Program-made: the position numbers and the translations under genes | The notes under the pieces: generated by a model | What the model saw: the letters and a program-made list of their open reading frames with translations, nothing else | Told to the model about the DNA's origin: nothing | The model's database searches: none | Source: JBEHWX01 sp048498995 | GTDB lineage: Bacteria; Bacteroidota; Ignavibacteria; OLB7 | Direction of reading: 5' to 3' | Assembly (NCBI GenBank): GCA_048498995.1 | Contig: JBEHWX010000033.1 | Coordinates: 1 to 57,046, forward strand | DNA length: 57,046 bases | Shown here: one piece after another, positions 1 to 8,248 of the stretch | Layout of the letters: each line of letters begins with the position of its first letter | Numbering within the stretch: the first letter of the stretch is position 1

Positions 1-98
1 GGCGGTAGGCGCACGGCGGTAGGCGCACGGCGGTAGGCGCACGGCGGTAGGCGCACGGCGGTAGGCGCACGGCGGTAGGCGCACGGCGGTAGGCGCAC
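1..98. repeat. 14-bp tandem array, 7 perfect copies
   Basis: Seven head-to-tail perfect copies of GGCGGTAGGCGCAC begin at the first base of the window, so the array probably extends beyond it. No coding frame is apparent here. The flank to 270 holds no gene I can support. Confidence 0.95.
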
Positions 99-270
99 GT
101 CTTTAGCGTGCGCCATGGTTTCGGCGCGATGCCGGTGGCGCTTCCGGGCCGCCCCGTACCGGGCATCCCTGTCTCACGCCAAACATTGAAGAGCTGTGCC
201 TGCCATTCATTGCGCCGGTCGCGCCTCGATGCCTGATCGGGAGCTCGGATTCGCCCGGGACGGAAACGAG

Positions 271-303
271 GAAGGCCCGCGCGGCGCGAGCCGACGGGCC
301 TTC
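271..303 (-). terminator. Hairpin terminator of the T9SS cargo gene
   Basis: GAAGGCCCG and CGGGCCTTC form a perfect 9-bp stem 42 bases beyond the stop of the leftward gene 346-2292. In the direction of transcription it is followed by CTCGTTTCC, a short T stretch like that after other hairpins in this window. Confidence 0.65.
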
Positions 304-345
304 CGAAGCGTTGACGCGTGATGCCTCGACGGCATCGGCGCGTTA

Positions 346-2292
346 TCAGCGGATGACGTTGAGCGTCTTGGACATCGACAGGCCGTTCTGCGTGAGGACC
401 ACGCGGTAGGCACCGGCCGGAAGCGTGCTCACGTCGGCCGAGATCGAGTAGCCGCCGGCATAGCCGTTGGCGCCGACGACCGGAGCGGCCACTTCAACAC
501 CGAGCGTGTTGAAGATCTTCACGTCCACCTTGCCGGAGGTCGGCAGGGTGTAGCGCAGCGTCACGTTCGAGGAGGCCGGGTTCGGGAAGCAGGAGAGGGC
601 CGCCTTGCTGGCGAACTCGGCCTGCTCACGATCCACGCCGACCGTCAGCGACGGAAGCGTGCCGGTCTGGAAGTACTGGAACACTTCCTCGGTGGGCCCC
701 GCATCGGCCGGCTGGGTCACGCCCGGATCCGGATCGACGTCGGCCACGGTGAAGGCATACATGCCCGGGTGGCGACGAGCCTGGAAGGCGAGCGAGTACT
801 TGTAGCCGGTCTCGGCGCTGCCGCGGAGCATCTCGTCGAGCGACGGATACTCGATGCTGGCGCTGTCTCCCTCGCCGGCGAAGTCCTGGATCATGAACGG
901 CTGCGTGAACTTCTTGCCGCCGTCGGCCGAGCCGACCGCCCAGAGGCGATAGTAGGAGAAGCCGTCCTCGCTGGCGACGTAGGTCGCGTTGTCCTCGGAG
1001 GTGAACTGGGCATTGGCCTGGAACACCACCAGCACGTTCTTCCCGTCGGCCGAGGCGGCCAGCGTCGGGTAGTCGATGCCCTGCATGTTCGGCTGGGTCT
1101 TGGTCAGCAGACCGGAGATCGCCGGCGAGGTGATCTGACCGATGCCGTTGACCGAGTCCTCACGGGCGATGCGCTGCATGCCGTTGGCTCCGTCCCAGTG
1201 ATAGATCGCCTCGGAGACGAACAAGCCGTTGACGGTCGTGCTGAAGACGACGTGCGGCGTCTCGCCGGCGAAGATCAGGTCCATGTTCGAGCCTCCCTGA
1301 AGCGTGTCCGGATCGCCGTTGCGATTGTCGAACTCCTCGACGTTCGGGTCGTTGGCGAAGATGCGCGTCGGGGTTGCCCAGGAGTTGCCGCCGTCGGTGC
1401 TCTCGGTGTAGTAGAGACCGCGGACGTCGATGTCCTGATCGATGTTGTTGTAGACGATGCCCATCTTGTTGCCGCTGGCCGAGGAGGCAATCACGTAGTT
1501 GCCGCCGGAGGTCTTGGTGGCCATCGAGTCGCTGAAGGCATGCCACGCCGGAAGGGCCTCGGTGATCGCCGAGGAGGAGTAGTGCAGCGGAGCCTGGGTC
1601 TCGCCCTGGGCCGGGCTGAGCGAGGCGATCAGGGCGATCTTGCCCGGGTTCTTCGGATCGGCGACCATCGCCGGCCAGATCACGCCGGCGCCGTCGTCAC
1701 CGGTACGGTCGGAGACCGAGGCGCGCGGATAGGTCTGCACCGGGGTGAAGGAGATCTCGGCCTTGTCCGAGGCGAGCACCTCGGTCTGAACGCCTTCGTT
1801 CTGCGCGTTGCCGTGCGCGGCGACCAGGATGAAGTCCTGCGTGGCGCCGATGTACGGGAAGCCGAGACGACGGCCGATGATGTCCTTCGTCGCCGTCCAG
1901 GTGTTGCCGCCGTCGGTCGATCGGGCCACGCCGACGCGACGGTTGACGCTGATCACCACCGAGTCACCCGCCTGCAGCGAGAGCATGTAGGTGGTGAAGA
2001 TATTCTGCGGATTGGTCCGGTCGACCCAGACCCATCCCGGGCTCATGCCGTTCGACTGGTAGTCGTAGAATCCCGAAAGTCCCGTCGGCTTGGCGCCGTT
2101 ACGGAGCGTCAGGGGAGCGGCCGAGGCCGGCTTGAGCAGCGGATGGCCGTTGGGATTCGTCACAGCCGACGACTCGACCGGAGTCTGCGGCTGCTTCGGC
2201 ACGGGGCGCGACGTCTTGCTCGTCTGGCCATGAGCCGTGCCGCTCAACAGCAGCGCGGCGGATGCAACTGCAGTGAGTTTCAAAAAGCCCAT
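346..2292 (-). CDS. Secreted Asp-box (sialidase/BNR-like) protein with T9SS sorting domain
   Basis: This 648-residue protein begins with a clear signal peptide (about residues 1-22, ending AHG-Q). The central part has Asp-box motifs, RSTDGGNTW at about 124-132 and ESTDGGNSW at about 297-305, plus a weaker third one. This is the blade signature of BNR/sialidase-fold beta-propellers. The last ~80 residues begin CFPNPASSN and end in SKTLNVIR, the type IX (Por) secretion C-terminal sorting domain. The protein is therefore expected to cross the outer membrane and be released or surface-anchored. No catalytic residues of a true sialidase are evident, so the enzymatic role is unknown. AGGAG precedes the ATG, and a TTG-N20-TATATTCT promoter lies 60-90 bases upstream. 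No T9SS machinery gene is in the window. Confidence 0.88.
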   Translation of the reverse strand: MGFLKLTAVASAALLLSGTAHGQTSKTSRPVPKQPQTPVESSAVTNPNGHPLLKPASAAPLTLRNGAKPTGLSGFYDYQSNGMSPGWVWVDRTNPQNIFTTYMLSLQAGDSVVISVNRRVGVARSTDGGNTWTATKDIIGRRLGFPYIGATQDFILVAAHGNAQNEGVQTEVLASDKAEISFTPVQTYPRASVSDRTGDDGAGVIWPAMVADPKNPGKIALIASLSPAQGETQAPLHYSSSAITEALPAWHAFSDSMATKTSGGNYVIASSASGNKMGIVYNNIDQDIDVRGLYYTESTDGGNSWATPTRIFANDPNVEEFDNRNGDPDTLQGGSNMDLIFAGETPHVVFSTTVNGLFVSEAIYHWDGANGMQRIAREDSVNGIGQITSPAISGLLTKTQPNMQGIDYPTLAASADGKNVLVVFQANAQFTSEDNATYVASEDGFSYYRLWAVGSADGGKKFTQPFMIQDFAGEGDSASIEYPSLDEMLRGSAETGYKYSLAFQARRHPGMYAFTVADVDPDPGVTQPADAGPTEEVFQYFQTGTLPSLTVGVDREQAEFASKAALSCFPNPASSNVTLRYTLPTSGKVDVKIFNTLGVEVAAPVVGANGYAGGYSISADVSTLPAGAYRVVLTQNGLSMSKTLNVIR

Positions 2293-2800
2293 TTGTGGAA
2301 CTCCTATAGAGAGATGAACTAGGGGACGTTGACCATTTCGTAATAGACCAAGAATATAGCTCGCACTTTACGCATGTCCAACGTGTCGCCCCGCCGTTTT
2401 GTTGGCGGACGACATGATCGGGCGACCTTAAAGTATGCCTCTGCGGGCGATTTGTTACCGCCGGCGGTCGGTTATCTCATCACCACTTCGTCGGATGGCC
2501 CGCCGGCCCTCGCGCCGCCCGGCCGCCCGTGCGCCGCCACGGCGACGTCGGATGATGGTCGGGACGCTCCGTCGCTCGGAACCTCCCCGAGGCGGGGTCG
2601 GGGAGACGACGCGCCGACGATGTCGGCCGCGCCCCTTCAGTAGGTAAGACAAACGAAACCGGCATTCCTCTCCGGGAATTTTCACGCCGCGCACGATTCC
2701 GGCGACCCGGCACCGACGTGGGGATCGAACTGTGCCGGCGGGAAGCCAGGGAGCGTAGCGTAGATGCGGAGAACCGAAGCGGAGAACCGAAGCGGGGCGA
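2293..2800. other. Long non-coding stretch, no gene supported
   Basis: Between the leftward T9SS cargo gene and the promoter of the next rightward gene I see no frame with convincing protein character; open frames here are Arg/Pro-rich translations of GC-rich DNA. The stretch holds the cargo-gene promoter (2351-2381) and a tandem duplication of GGAGAACCGAAGC (2768-2793) just before the next promoter. Confidence 0.6.
2351..2381 (-). promoter_or_regulatory. Bacteroidota-type -33/-7 promoter for the T9SS cargo gene
   Basis: Read on the minus strand: TTG (2381-2379), 20 bases, TATATTCT (2358-2351). This matches the TTTG/TAnnTTTG pattern of Bacteroidota sigma factor recognition. Transcription would start about 50 bases before the ATG at 2292, which has its own AGGAG. 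Confidence 0.6.
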
Positions 2801-2831
2801 TTGGTCGGGCCGGGGGATTTCGGTAAGTTCG
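2801..2831 (+). promoter_or_regulatory. Bacteroidota-type promoter, long leader to 2982
   Basis: ATTG (TTG at 2801-2803), 20 bases, TAAGTTCG (2824-2831). The match is good, but the next start codon is at 2982. It implies a leader of about 145 bases, whose GC-rich part around 2860-2900 contains complementary GGCCGG/CCGGCC blocks. Confidence 0.55.
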
Positions 2832-2981
2832 CGGGCTGTTCCATGCCGGTGGGCATCTTCGGGGCCGGCTGGGGCCGGCCCGCTCGCATGGACCTTTCGG
2901 CTCCTCCCGGAGTCGGACCATCCGGAGCCCGCCCCCGGCGCCTCTCCCTCTTTCGTGACACTCGACATTCTCCAGTAGTTC

Positions 2982-4673
2982 ATGGACATTGCCGGAAAGA
3001 CAGTTCTCGTCCTGGGTGGATGGGGGCTCGTCGGCTCCTCGGTGTGCCGACGTCTCATTGCCCAGCGGCCGAGCCGCATCATCATTACCTCTCTGAACGA
3101 GTCGGAAGCACGGGCCGCCGTCGAGGAGTTCCAACGGGAGATCCCGTCGGATGCCGCGATCACCCTCGTGCCGTGGTGGGGGAACATCTTCGGACGCTTC
3201 GATGACCGCGAGCGCCAGCGGGAGGAGATCCTCTCCAACCCGGCCGAGCGCCGCCGCTTCATCGAGGATATCATCGACGAGCTGGCCGAGGAGCACCTGC
3301 AGGCCAACGCGCTCTATCGCCTCCTGAGCGAGCACCGCCCCGACGCGGTGATCGACTGCATCAACACCGCGACCGCCATCGCCTATCAGGATATCTTCGG
3401 CTCCGCCCGCGGCGTGCTCAAGCAGCTCGATCGCGGCGAGCTCGACAGCGAGACGGTCGAGCGGCTGCTGGCCACCCTCTACGTGCCGCAGCTGATCCGC
3501 CACATCCAGATCCTCTACAAGGGGCTCACGGATGCCGGCTCCTCGATGTACATCAAGATCGGCACCGCCGGCACCGGCGGCATGGGACTGAACATCCCCT
3601 ACACCCACTCCGAGGAGCGCCCGTCGCGCGTGCTGCTGAGCAAGAGCTCCGTGGCCGGCGCCCACACGCTCCTCCTGTTCCTGATGGCCCGCACCCCGGA
3701 CGGTCCGGTGATCAAGGAGATCAAGCCGACCGCGACGATCGCCTGGAAGCGGATCGCCCACGGTGAGGTGCTCCGCCGCGGACGCCCGATCCCGCTGGTC
3801 GACTGCCCGCCGGAGTCCGGCATCCGCCTCGGCCAGACGCTCCGCCTCAAGGAGAGCGGCTGCGCCACCCCGACCGGCGAGAACCTGAAGGCCCCCTTCA
3901 TCGACACCGGCGAGAACGGCATCTTCTCCCGCGGCGAGTTCGAGGCGATCAGCTCCCTCGGACAGATGGAGATGATCACCCCCGAGGAGATCGCCGACGC
4001 CGTGATCCAGGAGCTCCGCGGCGGCAACTCCGGACACGACGTGATCAACGCCCTCGACAGCGCCGTCTACGGTCCGACCTATCGTGGCGGATACCTCCGC
4101 GAGCGCGCCGTCGAGCGCCTGGCCGGACTCGAGAAGAGCTCGGAGACCGCCTCGGTCGCCTTCGAGATGCTCGGCCCGCCCCGTCTGTCGAAGCTCCTGT
4201 TCGAGGCGCACATCCTCGGCATGATCGGCGGCTCGATCGACGGCGTGATCGACGCCGATCCGCAAGCGCTCTCGACGGCCGCCGACGCGCTCGTGCGCGT
4301 CAACCGCGACCTCCGCAGCCGCGCCATCTCGATCGGCATCCCGATCCTGATGGGAGATGGAAGCACGCTGCTGCGCGGCGAGACGGTCAAGATCCCGCCG
4401 TTCCGCGGCGACTGGGAGCTGCCGTGCGACGACGAGGCGGTCGGCTCCTGGGCCGGCGCCGGCTGGATCGATCTTCGCGCCGAGAACTTCCGTACCTGGC
4501 AGGAGCGCCTTGCCCGGATCAAGGAGGAAGCAGAGCGCGCGCCGATCGACGACACGTCGAGCCGCTACAACTTCTCGCGCGATTACTGGGAGGGATTCCA
4601 GTCGATGCCGATCGGCAAGATCGCCGCGTGGATCTTCACGGTGGAGGATGAGGGAGCGCGCATGAAGGCGTGA
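2982..4673 (+). CDS. NAD(P)-binding short-chain dehydrogenase/epimerase-like protein
   Basis: A 563-residue protein starting MDIAGKTVLVLGGWGLVGS. The GGWGLVG glycine-rich loop at about residues 11-17, right after the first beta strand, is a Rossmann dinucleotide-binding fingerprint as in short-chain dehydrogenases and extended epimerases. It is about twice the length of a classical SDR, with a long C-terminal part I cannot assign. No signal peptide or membrane segment is seen, so it is probably cytosolic. The substrate is unknown. There is no obvious Shine-Dalgarno before the ATG. It is a single-gene unit: its own promoter lies at 2801-2831 and a strong hairpin terminator at 4708. The family assignment is sure only for the N-terminal domain. 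Confidence 0.75.
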   Translation: MDIAGKTVLVLGGWGLVGSSVCRRLIAQRPSRIIITSLNESEARAAVEEFQREIPSDAAITLVPWWGNIFGRFDDRERQREEILSNPAERRRFIEDIIDELAEEHLQANALYRLLSEHRPDAVIDCINTATAIAYQDIFGSARGVLKQLDRGELDSETVERLLATLYVPQLIRHIQILYKGLTDAGSSMYIKIGTAGTGGMGLNIPYTHSEERPSRVLLSKSSVAGAHTLLLFLMARTPDGPVIKEIKPTATIAWKRIAHGEVLRRGRPIPLVDCPPESGIRLGQTLRLKESGCATPTGENLKAPFIDTGENGIFSRGEFEAISSLGQMEMITPEEIADAVIQELRGGNSGHDVINALDSAVYGPTYRGGYLRERAVERLAGLEKSSETASVAFEMLGPPRLSKLLFEAHILGMIGGSIDGVIDADPQALSTAADALVRVNRDLRSRAISIGIPILMGDGSTLLRGETVKIPPFRGDWELPCDDEAVGSWAGAGWIDLRAENFRTWQERLARIKEEAERAPIDDTSSRYNFSRDYWEGFQSMPIGKIAAWIFTVEDEGARMKA

Positions 4674-4707
4674 TCGTTCCTCGATCTCCCGCCGCGTGAA
4701 AACCGAA

Positions 4708-4739
4708 GGGCCCGCATGTCGCCATCGACATGCGGGCCC
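4708..4739 (+). terminator. Strong hairpin terminator between convergent genes
   Basis: GGGCCCGCATGTCG and CGACATGCGGGCCC form a perfect 14-bp stem with a CCAT tetraloop, followed by TGTTCGTTTGC. It sits between the dehydrogenase-like gene and the convergent LD-carboxypeptidase and could serve both strands. The trailing GTTCGTTT recurs after the hairpin at 25508. Confidence 0.85.
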
Positions 4740-4792
4740 TGTTCGTTTGCGAGACTCGCTGATGCTCCCTCCTCACGAGGCCCCCGCACCAA

Positions 4793-5734
4793 TCAGGCAA
4801 CGCCCCCTTCGAGGATGCGCATGGTGCCGCGCGCGCCGTCGATCCGCGCGAGCACGCCGGCCGGGAGCGTCAGCTTCCGCTTGATGTGGCCGTAGGGGAT
4901 GCCCCCCACGGTCGGCACCGCGGCGATCTCGGTGTACTCGGCGAGCACCTCCTCCAGCGGAAGCGGATCGACCGAGACCCGGCGCGGATCGGTGCCGGTG
5001 AACGCGCCGTAGGCAAGTCCGGCGATGCGTCCGAGCATGCCGGAGAGACGGAGCTGCGACATCAGCCGGTCCACGCGGTAGACCTCCTCGCCGATCTCCT
5101 CGATCAGCAGTATCGCGCCGTCCGGGCGGGGGAGGAAGGGGGTGCCGGTGATCGTGGCAAGAAGGGTGAGGTTGCCGCAGAGAAGCCATCCCTCCGCCTT
5201 CCCCGGCCTGAGCCCCTCAAGCGGATGCGCCTCGTCGCTCGGAATCGCGCCGAGCGGACGCGGCGAGGTGACCACGCGCCAGAAGCTCTCCTCGGCCAGC
5301 GGGTCGAGCGCGCCGGTCTCCCAGAAGTCGACGCCCGGCATGGCGCCGGAGAAGTTCACCACGCGGCACTTGCGGAGGATCGCGCAGCCGAGCGCGGTCA
5401 GGTCGCTGAAGCCGGCGATGATCTTCGGCGAGCGGGCAAGCGCGCGGTAGTCGACGCGATCGAGGATGCGGGTCATGCCGTAGCCGCCACGCCCCCCCAC
5501 GATCAGGCGGACCTCGGGATCGCGGATCATCTCGTTCAGATCGGCCAGGCGCTCCTCGTCGGTGCCGGCGAGGTAGCCATGGCGGTTCCAGAGGCTGCGC
5601 CCGAGCTTGACCGGATAGCCGAGCGATTCGAAGTAGCGGATGCCCGCCTTCAGGCGCTCGTCATCACGCTGGGGCGAGCTCGGCGCTATCACGCCGATGC
5701 ACTCTCCGCGGCGAAGTCGGGGAGGGAGGATCAT
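4793..5734 (-). CDS. LD-carboxypeptidase (peptidase family S66)
   Basis: From the ATG at 5734 this encodes 313 residues, the usual length of S66 LD-carboxypeptidases, which remove the terminal D-alanine from murein tetrapeptides during cell-wall recycling. The start reads MILPPRLRRGECIGVIAP. Family landmarks are GGRGGYGMTRIL, the nucleophile serine in AGFSDLTAL, the acidic EEIGEEVYRVDR stretch and the C-terminal histidine in IPYGHIKRK, giving the expected Ser-Glu-His triad. MccF-like immunity proteins share the fold, so peptide substrates other than murein are possible. No export signal is seen, which fits the cytosolic LdcA type. The frame stays open upstream with possible starts at 5794 and 5920, but the extra residues look low-complexity and no start has a clear ribosome-binding site. 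Confidence 0.85.
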   Translation of the reverse strand: MILPPRLRRGECIGVIAPSSPQRDDERLKAGIRYFESLGYPVKLGRSLWNRHGYLAGTDEERLADLNEMIRDPEVRLIVGGRGGYGMTRILDRVDYRALARSPKIIAGFSDLTALGCAILRKCRVVNFSGAMPGVDFWETGALDPLAEESFWRVVTSPRPLGAIPSDEAHPLEGLRPGKAEGWLLCGNLTLLATITGTPFLPRPDGAILLIEEIGEEVYRVDRLMSQLRLSGMLGRIAGLAYGAFTGTDPRRVSVDPLPLEEVLAEYTEIAAVPTVGGIPYGHIKRKLTLPAGVLARIDGARGTMRILEGGVA

Positions 5735-5926
5735 GCCGGTCGCGGTAACGGCCGGGGCGTGCGCGGGGCTGGCGGAAGAGGATCGGGTCGGCATGGGCGC
5801 GATCTCGAGATGGAGCGGTGCTCCGGGTCGGGAATGGAAGGTGTGGCGCGCCTCCGGGGGCATCGGAACCGGACGCCGCGCATCTCTCCGGGGACGGCTC
5901 TCCGGCGACGGAGAGGGCACAAACGC

Positions 5927-5961
5927 AGACCAGCTCTGTGCCGCGAGGCAAGAGCTGGTCT
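5927..5961 (-). terminator. Terminator of the tRNA transcript
   Basis: AGACCAGCTCT pairs perfectly with AGAGCTGGTCT (11 bp, 13-base loop). It lies 10 bases beyond the 3' end of tRNA-Pro and is followed on the minus strand by GCGTTTGTG. Confidence 0.8.
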
Positions 5962-5971
5962 GATCTGTGAG

Positions 5972-6045
<74 letters not shown>

Positions 6046-6057
6046 AATCGTATGCTG

Positions 6058-6130
6058 TGGTCAGGGAGGGAGTCGAACCCCCGACACATGGATTTTCAGT
6101 CCATTGCTCTACCAACTGAGCTACCTGACC
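6058..6130 (-). tRNA. tRNA-Phe (anticodon GAA)
   Basis: A 73-base cloverleaf on the minus strand. Acceptor stem GGTCAGG/CCTGACC with discriminator A; anticodon stem ATGGA/TCCAT enclosing CTGAAAA, anticodon GAA; T arm with GGTTCGACT. No CCA is encoded. It lies 12 bases upstream of tRNA-Pro on the same transcript. Confidence 0.95.
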
Positions 6131-6183
6131 TTGTCGAGGTATCGCCGCGTCGGGCAGAGGGGCGATGTCCGCGAGAAGGAGCA

Positions 6184-6215
6184 CAAACATACGCTTCCGG
6201 GGAGGGTCGCTCCAA
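6184..6215 (-). promoter_or_regulatory. Bacteroidota-type promoter of the tRNA operon
   Basis: On the minus strand: TTG (6215-6213), 21 bases, TATGTTTG (6191-6184), an exact TAnnTTTG -7 box. It would start transcription about 50 bases before tRNA-Phe. Confidence 0.6.
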
Positions 6216-6324
6216 GAGGTTTTTTCGCGGGGATGGTTTCTAATTGTGTCGATTCGGGCGGGATTTGGGGGCCTTTGCCGCGACGGCGCGGGGGACTCGA
6301 TCGGGCGGGTTCGTATATTCGGAC

Positions 6325-6933
6325 ATGGACATGTCGATAGCACCCGCCTCCTTCTCTCTCATCATCCTGAACGTGATCCTGAGCGTTCTGGCGTTCATCT
6401 ATCCCAGGATCTGGGAGTACATGGCACTCGAGCCGTACCAGATGGTGCGCCACCGCCAGTATCATCAGGTGGTCACCGCCGGGTTCATCCACGGCGACGT
6501 CTCCCACCTGCTGTTCAACATGCTGACGCTCTTCTTCTTCGGGCCCCACCTGGAGGCATGGTTCCTCGGGAGCGACTTCTTCCTGATCGTCTACGTCGCC
6601 AGCCTGCTGGTCGGCAACATCTACCCGCTCGTCAAGTATCGGGACGATCCGTCGTACGTCGCCATCGGCGCCTCCGGCGCCGTCTCCGGCGTGGTCTTCT
6701 CCTACTGTCTGTTCAATCCGCTGTCGACGCTGCAGGTCTTCTTCCTCTTTCCGATACCGGCCATCCTCTTCGCGTTCCTCTACGTCGGCTACTCGATCTA
6801 CGCGATGCGCCGCCGGCGCGACAACATCGGCCACGAGGCGCACCTCGGCGGCGCGCTCACCGGGCTGGCGCTGACGATCCTTCTGGAGCCGGAGTCGCTC
6901 CGGAGCTTTCTGGAGCACCTCCGCATCCTCTGA
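6325..6933 (+). CDS. Rhomboid family intramembrane serine protease
   Basis: A 202-residue polytopic membrane protein. The rhomboid landmarks are present: HGDVSHLLFNM in the second helix region, the nucleophile in GASGAVSG (Ser at about 117) and the base in AHLGGALTG (His at about 173). Both catalytic residues are intact, so it is predicted to cut transmembrane substrates within the inner membrane. ATG at 6325 and ATG at 6331 are both possible starts. A -7-like box TATATTCG ends only 3 bases before the first ATG, so the mRNA may be leaderless, starting at 6331. A second, degenerate rhomboid follows at 7165. Substrates cannot be inferred. Confidence 0.9.
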   Translation: MDMSIAPASFSLIILNVILSVLAFIYPRIWEYMALEPYQMVRHRQYHQVVTAGFIHGDVSHLLFNMLTLFFFGPHLEAWFLGSDFFLIVYVASLLVGNIYPLVKYRDDPSYVAIGASGAVSGVVFSYCLFNPLSTLQVFFLFPIPAILFAFLYVGYSIYAMRRRRDNIGHEAHLGGALTGLALTILLEPESLRSFLEHLRIL

Positions 6934-7099
6934 GGAATGCCCTGGCGGGGAATGACGAGCGTGACCGATCGCGGCGCGGGGGATCGTGGCGCGGCTTGTC
7001 TTGTCGGCCCGAGCGATGGTCGTGATGGCATGGAACTGCAATGAGCATGAGGGGGGAGCACGCGGCCGCATCGGGGGGCGGGCGAGTGCGCTCCGAGCA

Positions 7100-7129
7100 T
7101 TGCAAAACGCGTTCTCGTTGTCTACATTC
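7100..7129 (+). promoter_or_regulatory. Candidate promoter of the second rhomboid gene
   Basis: ATTG (TTG at 7100-7102), 19 bases, TACATTCT (7122-7129). A second -7-like box TACTTTCG (7152-7159) lies 5 bases before the ATG at 7165 but lacks a TTG at the right distance. Confidence 0.4.
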
Positions 7130-7164
7130 TCCAGCGACGTATGCGCTGAACTACTTTCGATGTG

Positions 7165-8022
7165 ATGTCCATGTCCGCCTCTTCGCTCTCCCGAAAAATC
7201 CTGTACGGAATACTGGCGCTCTTCGTTCTGGCGCTCTTCCAGCTCGCGGGGCCGCTCCTCAGATTCCTTGCGCTTTCTCCCAGCTCCATCTATCCGGGAT
7301 TCGAGCTCTGGCGACTTCTGAGCTACCCGGCCACGCCCGATATCATGGGACTGATCCTCGGGAGCATCGTCTTCTCGGCGCCGGCCGAGGAAGTGGAGGG
7401 GATGCTCGGCACGCGCCGCTTCGGGATGCTGCTGCTGGTGATCACCGCGGTCGTCGGCCTGATGCACTCGCTGGTCTTCTTCGGTCAGGCCTCGCCGGTG
7501 CTGCACGGGCCGGTGAACATCGCGCTCTTCGTGCTCGTTGGGTTCGTCTATCTGTTCCCGCAGAGCGAGACGCGGCTGCTCTTCTTCACCGTCAGGAGCT
7601 GGAGCCTGCTGGCGTTCTTCTCCGGCGTGATCCTCTTCTGGGCGCTCTACGCGTGGCGGGCCGAGGGGGCACCGGTGATGGGCTTCTTCACCGACGGCGG
7701 CTTCGGGCTGCTGCTCGGCGGCGTCTACTTCCACGCCCGTTATCAGAAATACACCTTCCTGCTCCGTCAGATCCGCTCGGTGGAGCGGATGGCCGAGCGG
7801 GTCCGCTCCACCGGTGGGGGACCGGCTCCGACGGCCGCGCCGCGCCGCGCCACGGCGCAGCAGCCGACGCGCATCAGGATTCCGTTTCAGAAAGCCTCCA
7901 GCCGGGAGATGACCGACGAGGAGCGTCTGAACTCGATCCTCGAACGGATCAGCGAGAAGAGCTACAACTCCCTGACCGAGGAGGAGAAGCGCTTCCTCCG
8001 GGAGTACTCCGGAAAGCTCTGA
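7165..8022 (+). CDS. Rhomboid-like membrane protein lacking catalytic residues, with C-terminal helical domain
   Basis: A 285-residue protein with about six hydrophobic segments and the rhomboid-type layout (FELWRLLSYP early, then the region equivalent to the active-site helices). Where an active rhomboid has GxSG it has LHGPVNIALF (about residues 112-121), and where the histidine should lie it has DGGFGLLLGG. Both catalytic residues are therefore missing, which makes it an iRhom-like or pseudoprotease candidate. After the membrane part come a Pro/Ala/Thr-rich linker and a ~40-residue helical C-terminus containing DEERLNSILERISEKSYNSL and ending EKRFLREYSGKL. Similar tails occur on Bacteroidota rhomboids (from memory). 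Starts at GTG 7162, ATG 7165 and ATG 7171 are possible. It follows the active rhomboid by 231 bases. Confidence 0.75.
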   Translation: MSMSASSLSRKILYGILALFVLALFQLAGPLLRFLALSPSSIYPGFELWRLLSYPATPDIMGLILGSIVFSAPAEEVEGMLGTRRFGMLLLVITAVVGLMHSLVFFGQASPVLHGPVNIALFVLVGFVYLFPQSETRLLFFTVRSWSLLAFFSGVILFWALYAWRAEGAPVMGFFTDGGFGLLLGGVYFHARYQKYTFLLRQIRSVERMAERVRSTGGGPAPTAAPRRATAQQPTRIRIPFQKASSREMTDEERLNSILERISEKSYNSLTEEEKRFLREYSGKL

Positions 8023-8212
8023 GCGCTCGGAATCCGCTCCGTCGGATCTCGCTCTTTTCCCGCGTGTCGTCGTCTCGAGTATCAACCTTCGCGCGACCGA
8101 CGAATGCCGGCGTCCTTCCCCGGAACGGGGGAATCGGGATGCCGGTTCGCATTTCGTCACGTTCGTGGAGAACTTTTTCCCGATCCGAATCGTCGGATAG
8201 ATTCAGAAACAA

Positions 8213-8241
8213 TTGCAGCTCCGGCGATTTGAGTAAGTTTG
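8213..8241 (+). promoter_or_regulatory. Bacteroidota-type promoter of nuoC
   Basis: ATTG (TTG at 8213-8215), 18 bases, TAAGTTTG (8234-8241), an exact TAnnTTTG box. The nuoC ATG follows 7 bases later, so transcription would start at or next to the start codon and the mRNA would be leaderless. Confidence 0.65.
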
Positions 8242-8248
8242 CGGTGCC

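Noticed and set aside
2455..2961. Minus-strand frame between the T9SS cargo gene and the dehydrogenase-like gene
   Set aside because: Very Arg-rich text typical of non-coding GC-rich DNA; no signal or domain.
5735..5920. Longer N-terminus for the LD-carboxypeptidase
   Set aside because: The added residues are Pro/Ser/Arg/Ala-rich, do not match the family, and no ribosome-binding site supports the upstream starts.
7165..8022. Active protease call for the second rhomboid-like protein
   Set aside because: Neither the GxSG serine nor the catalytic histidine is present in the equivalent helices.
6121..8160. A 679-codon minus-strand frame spanning tRNA-Phe and both rhomboid genes
   Set aside because: It overlaps a tRNA and two membrane proteins with clear motifs and is rich in Glu/Arg/His without domain character.
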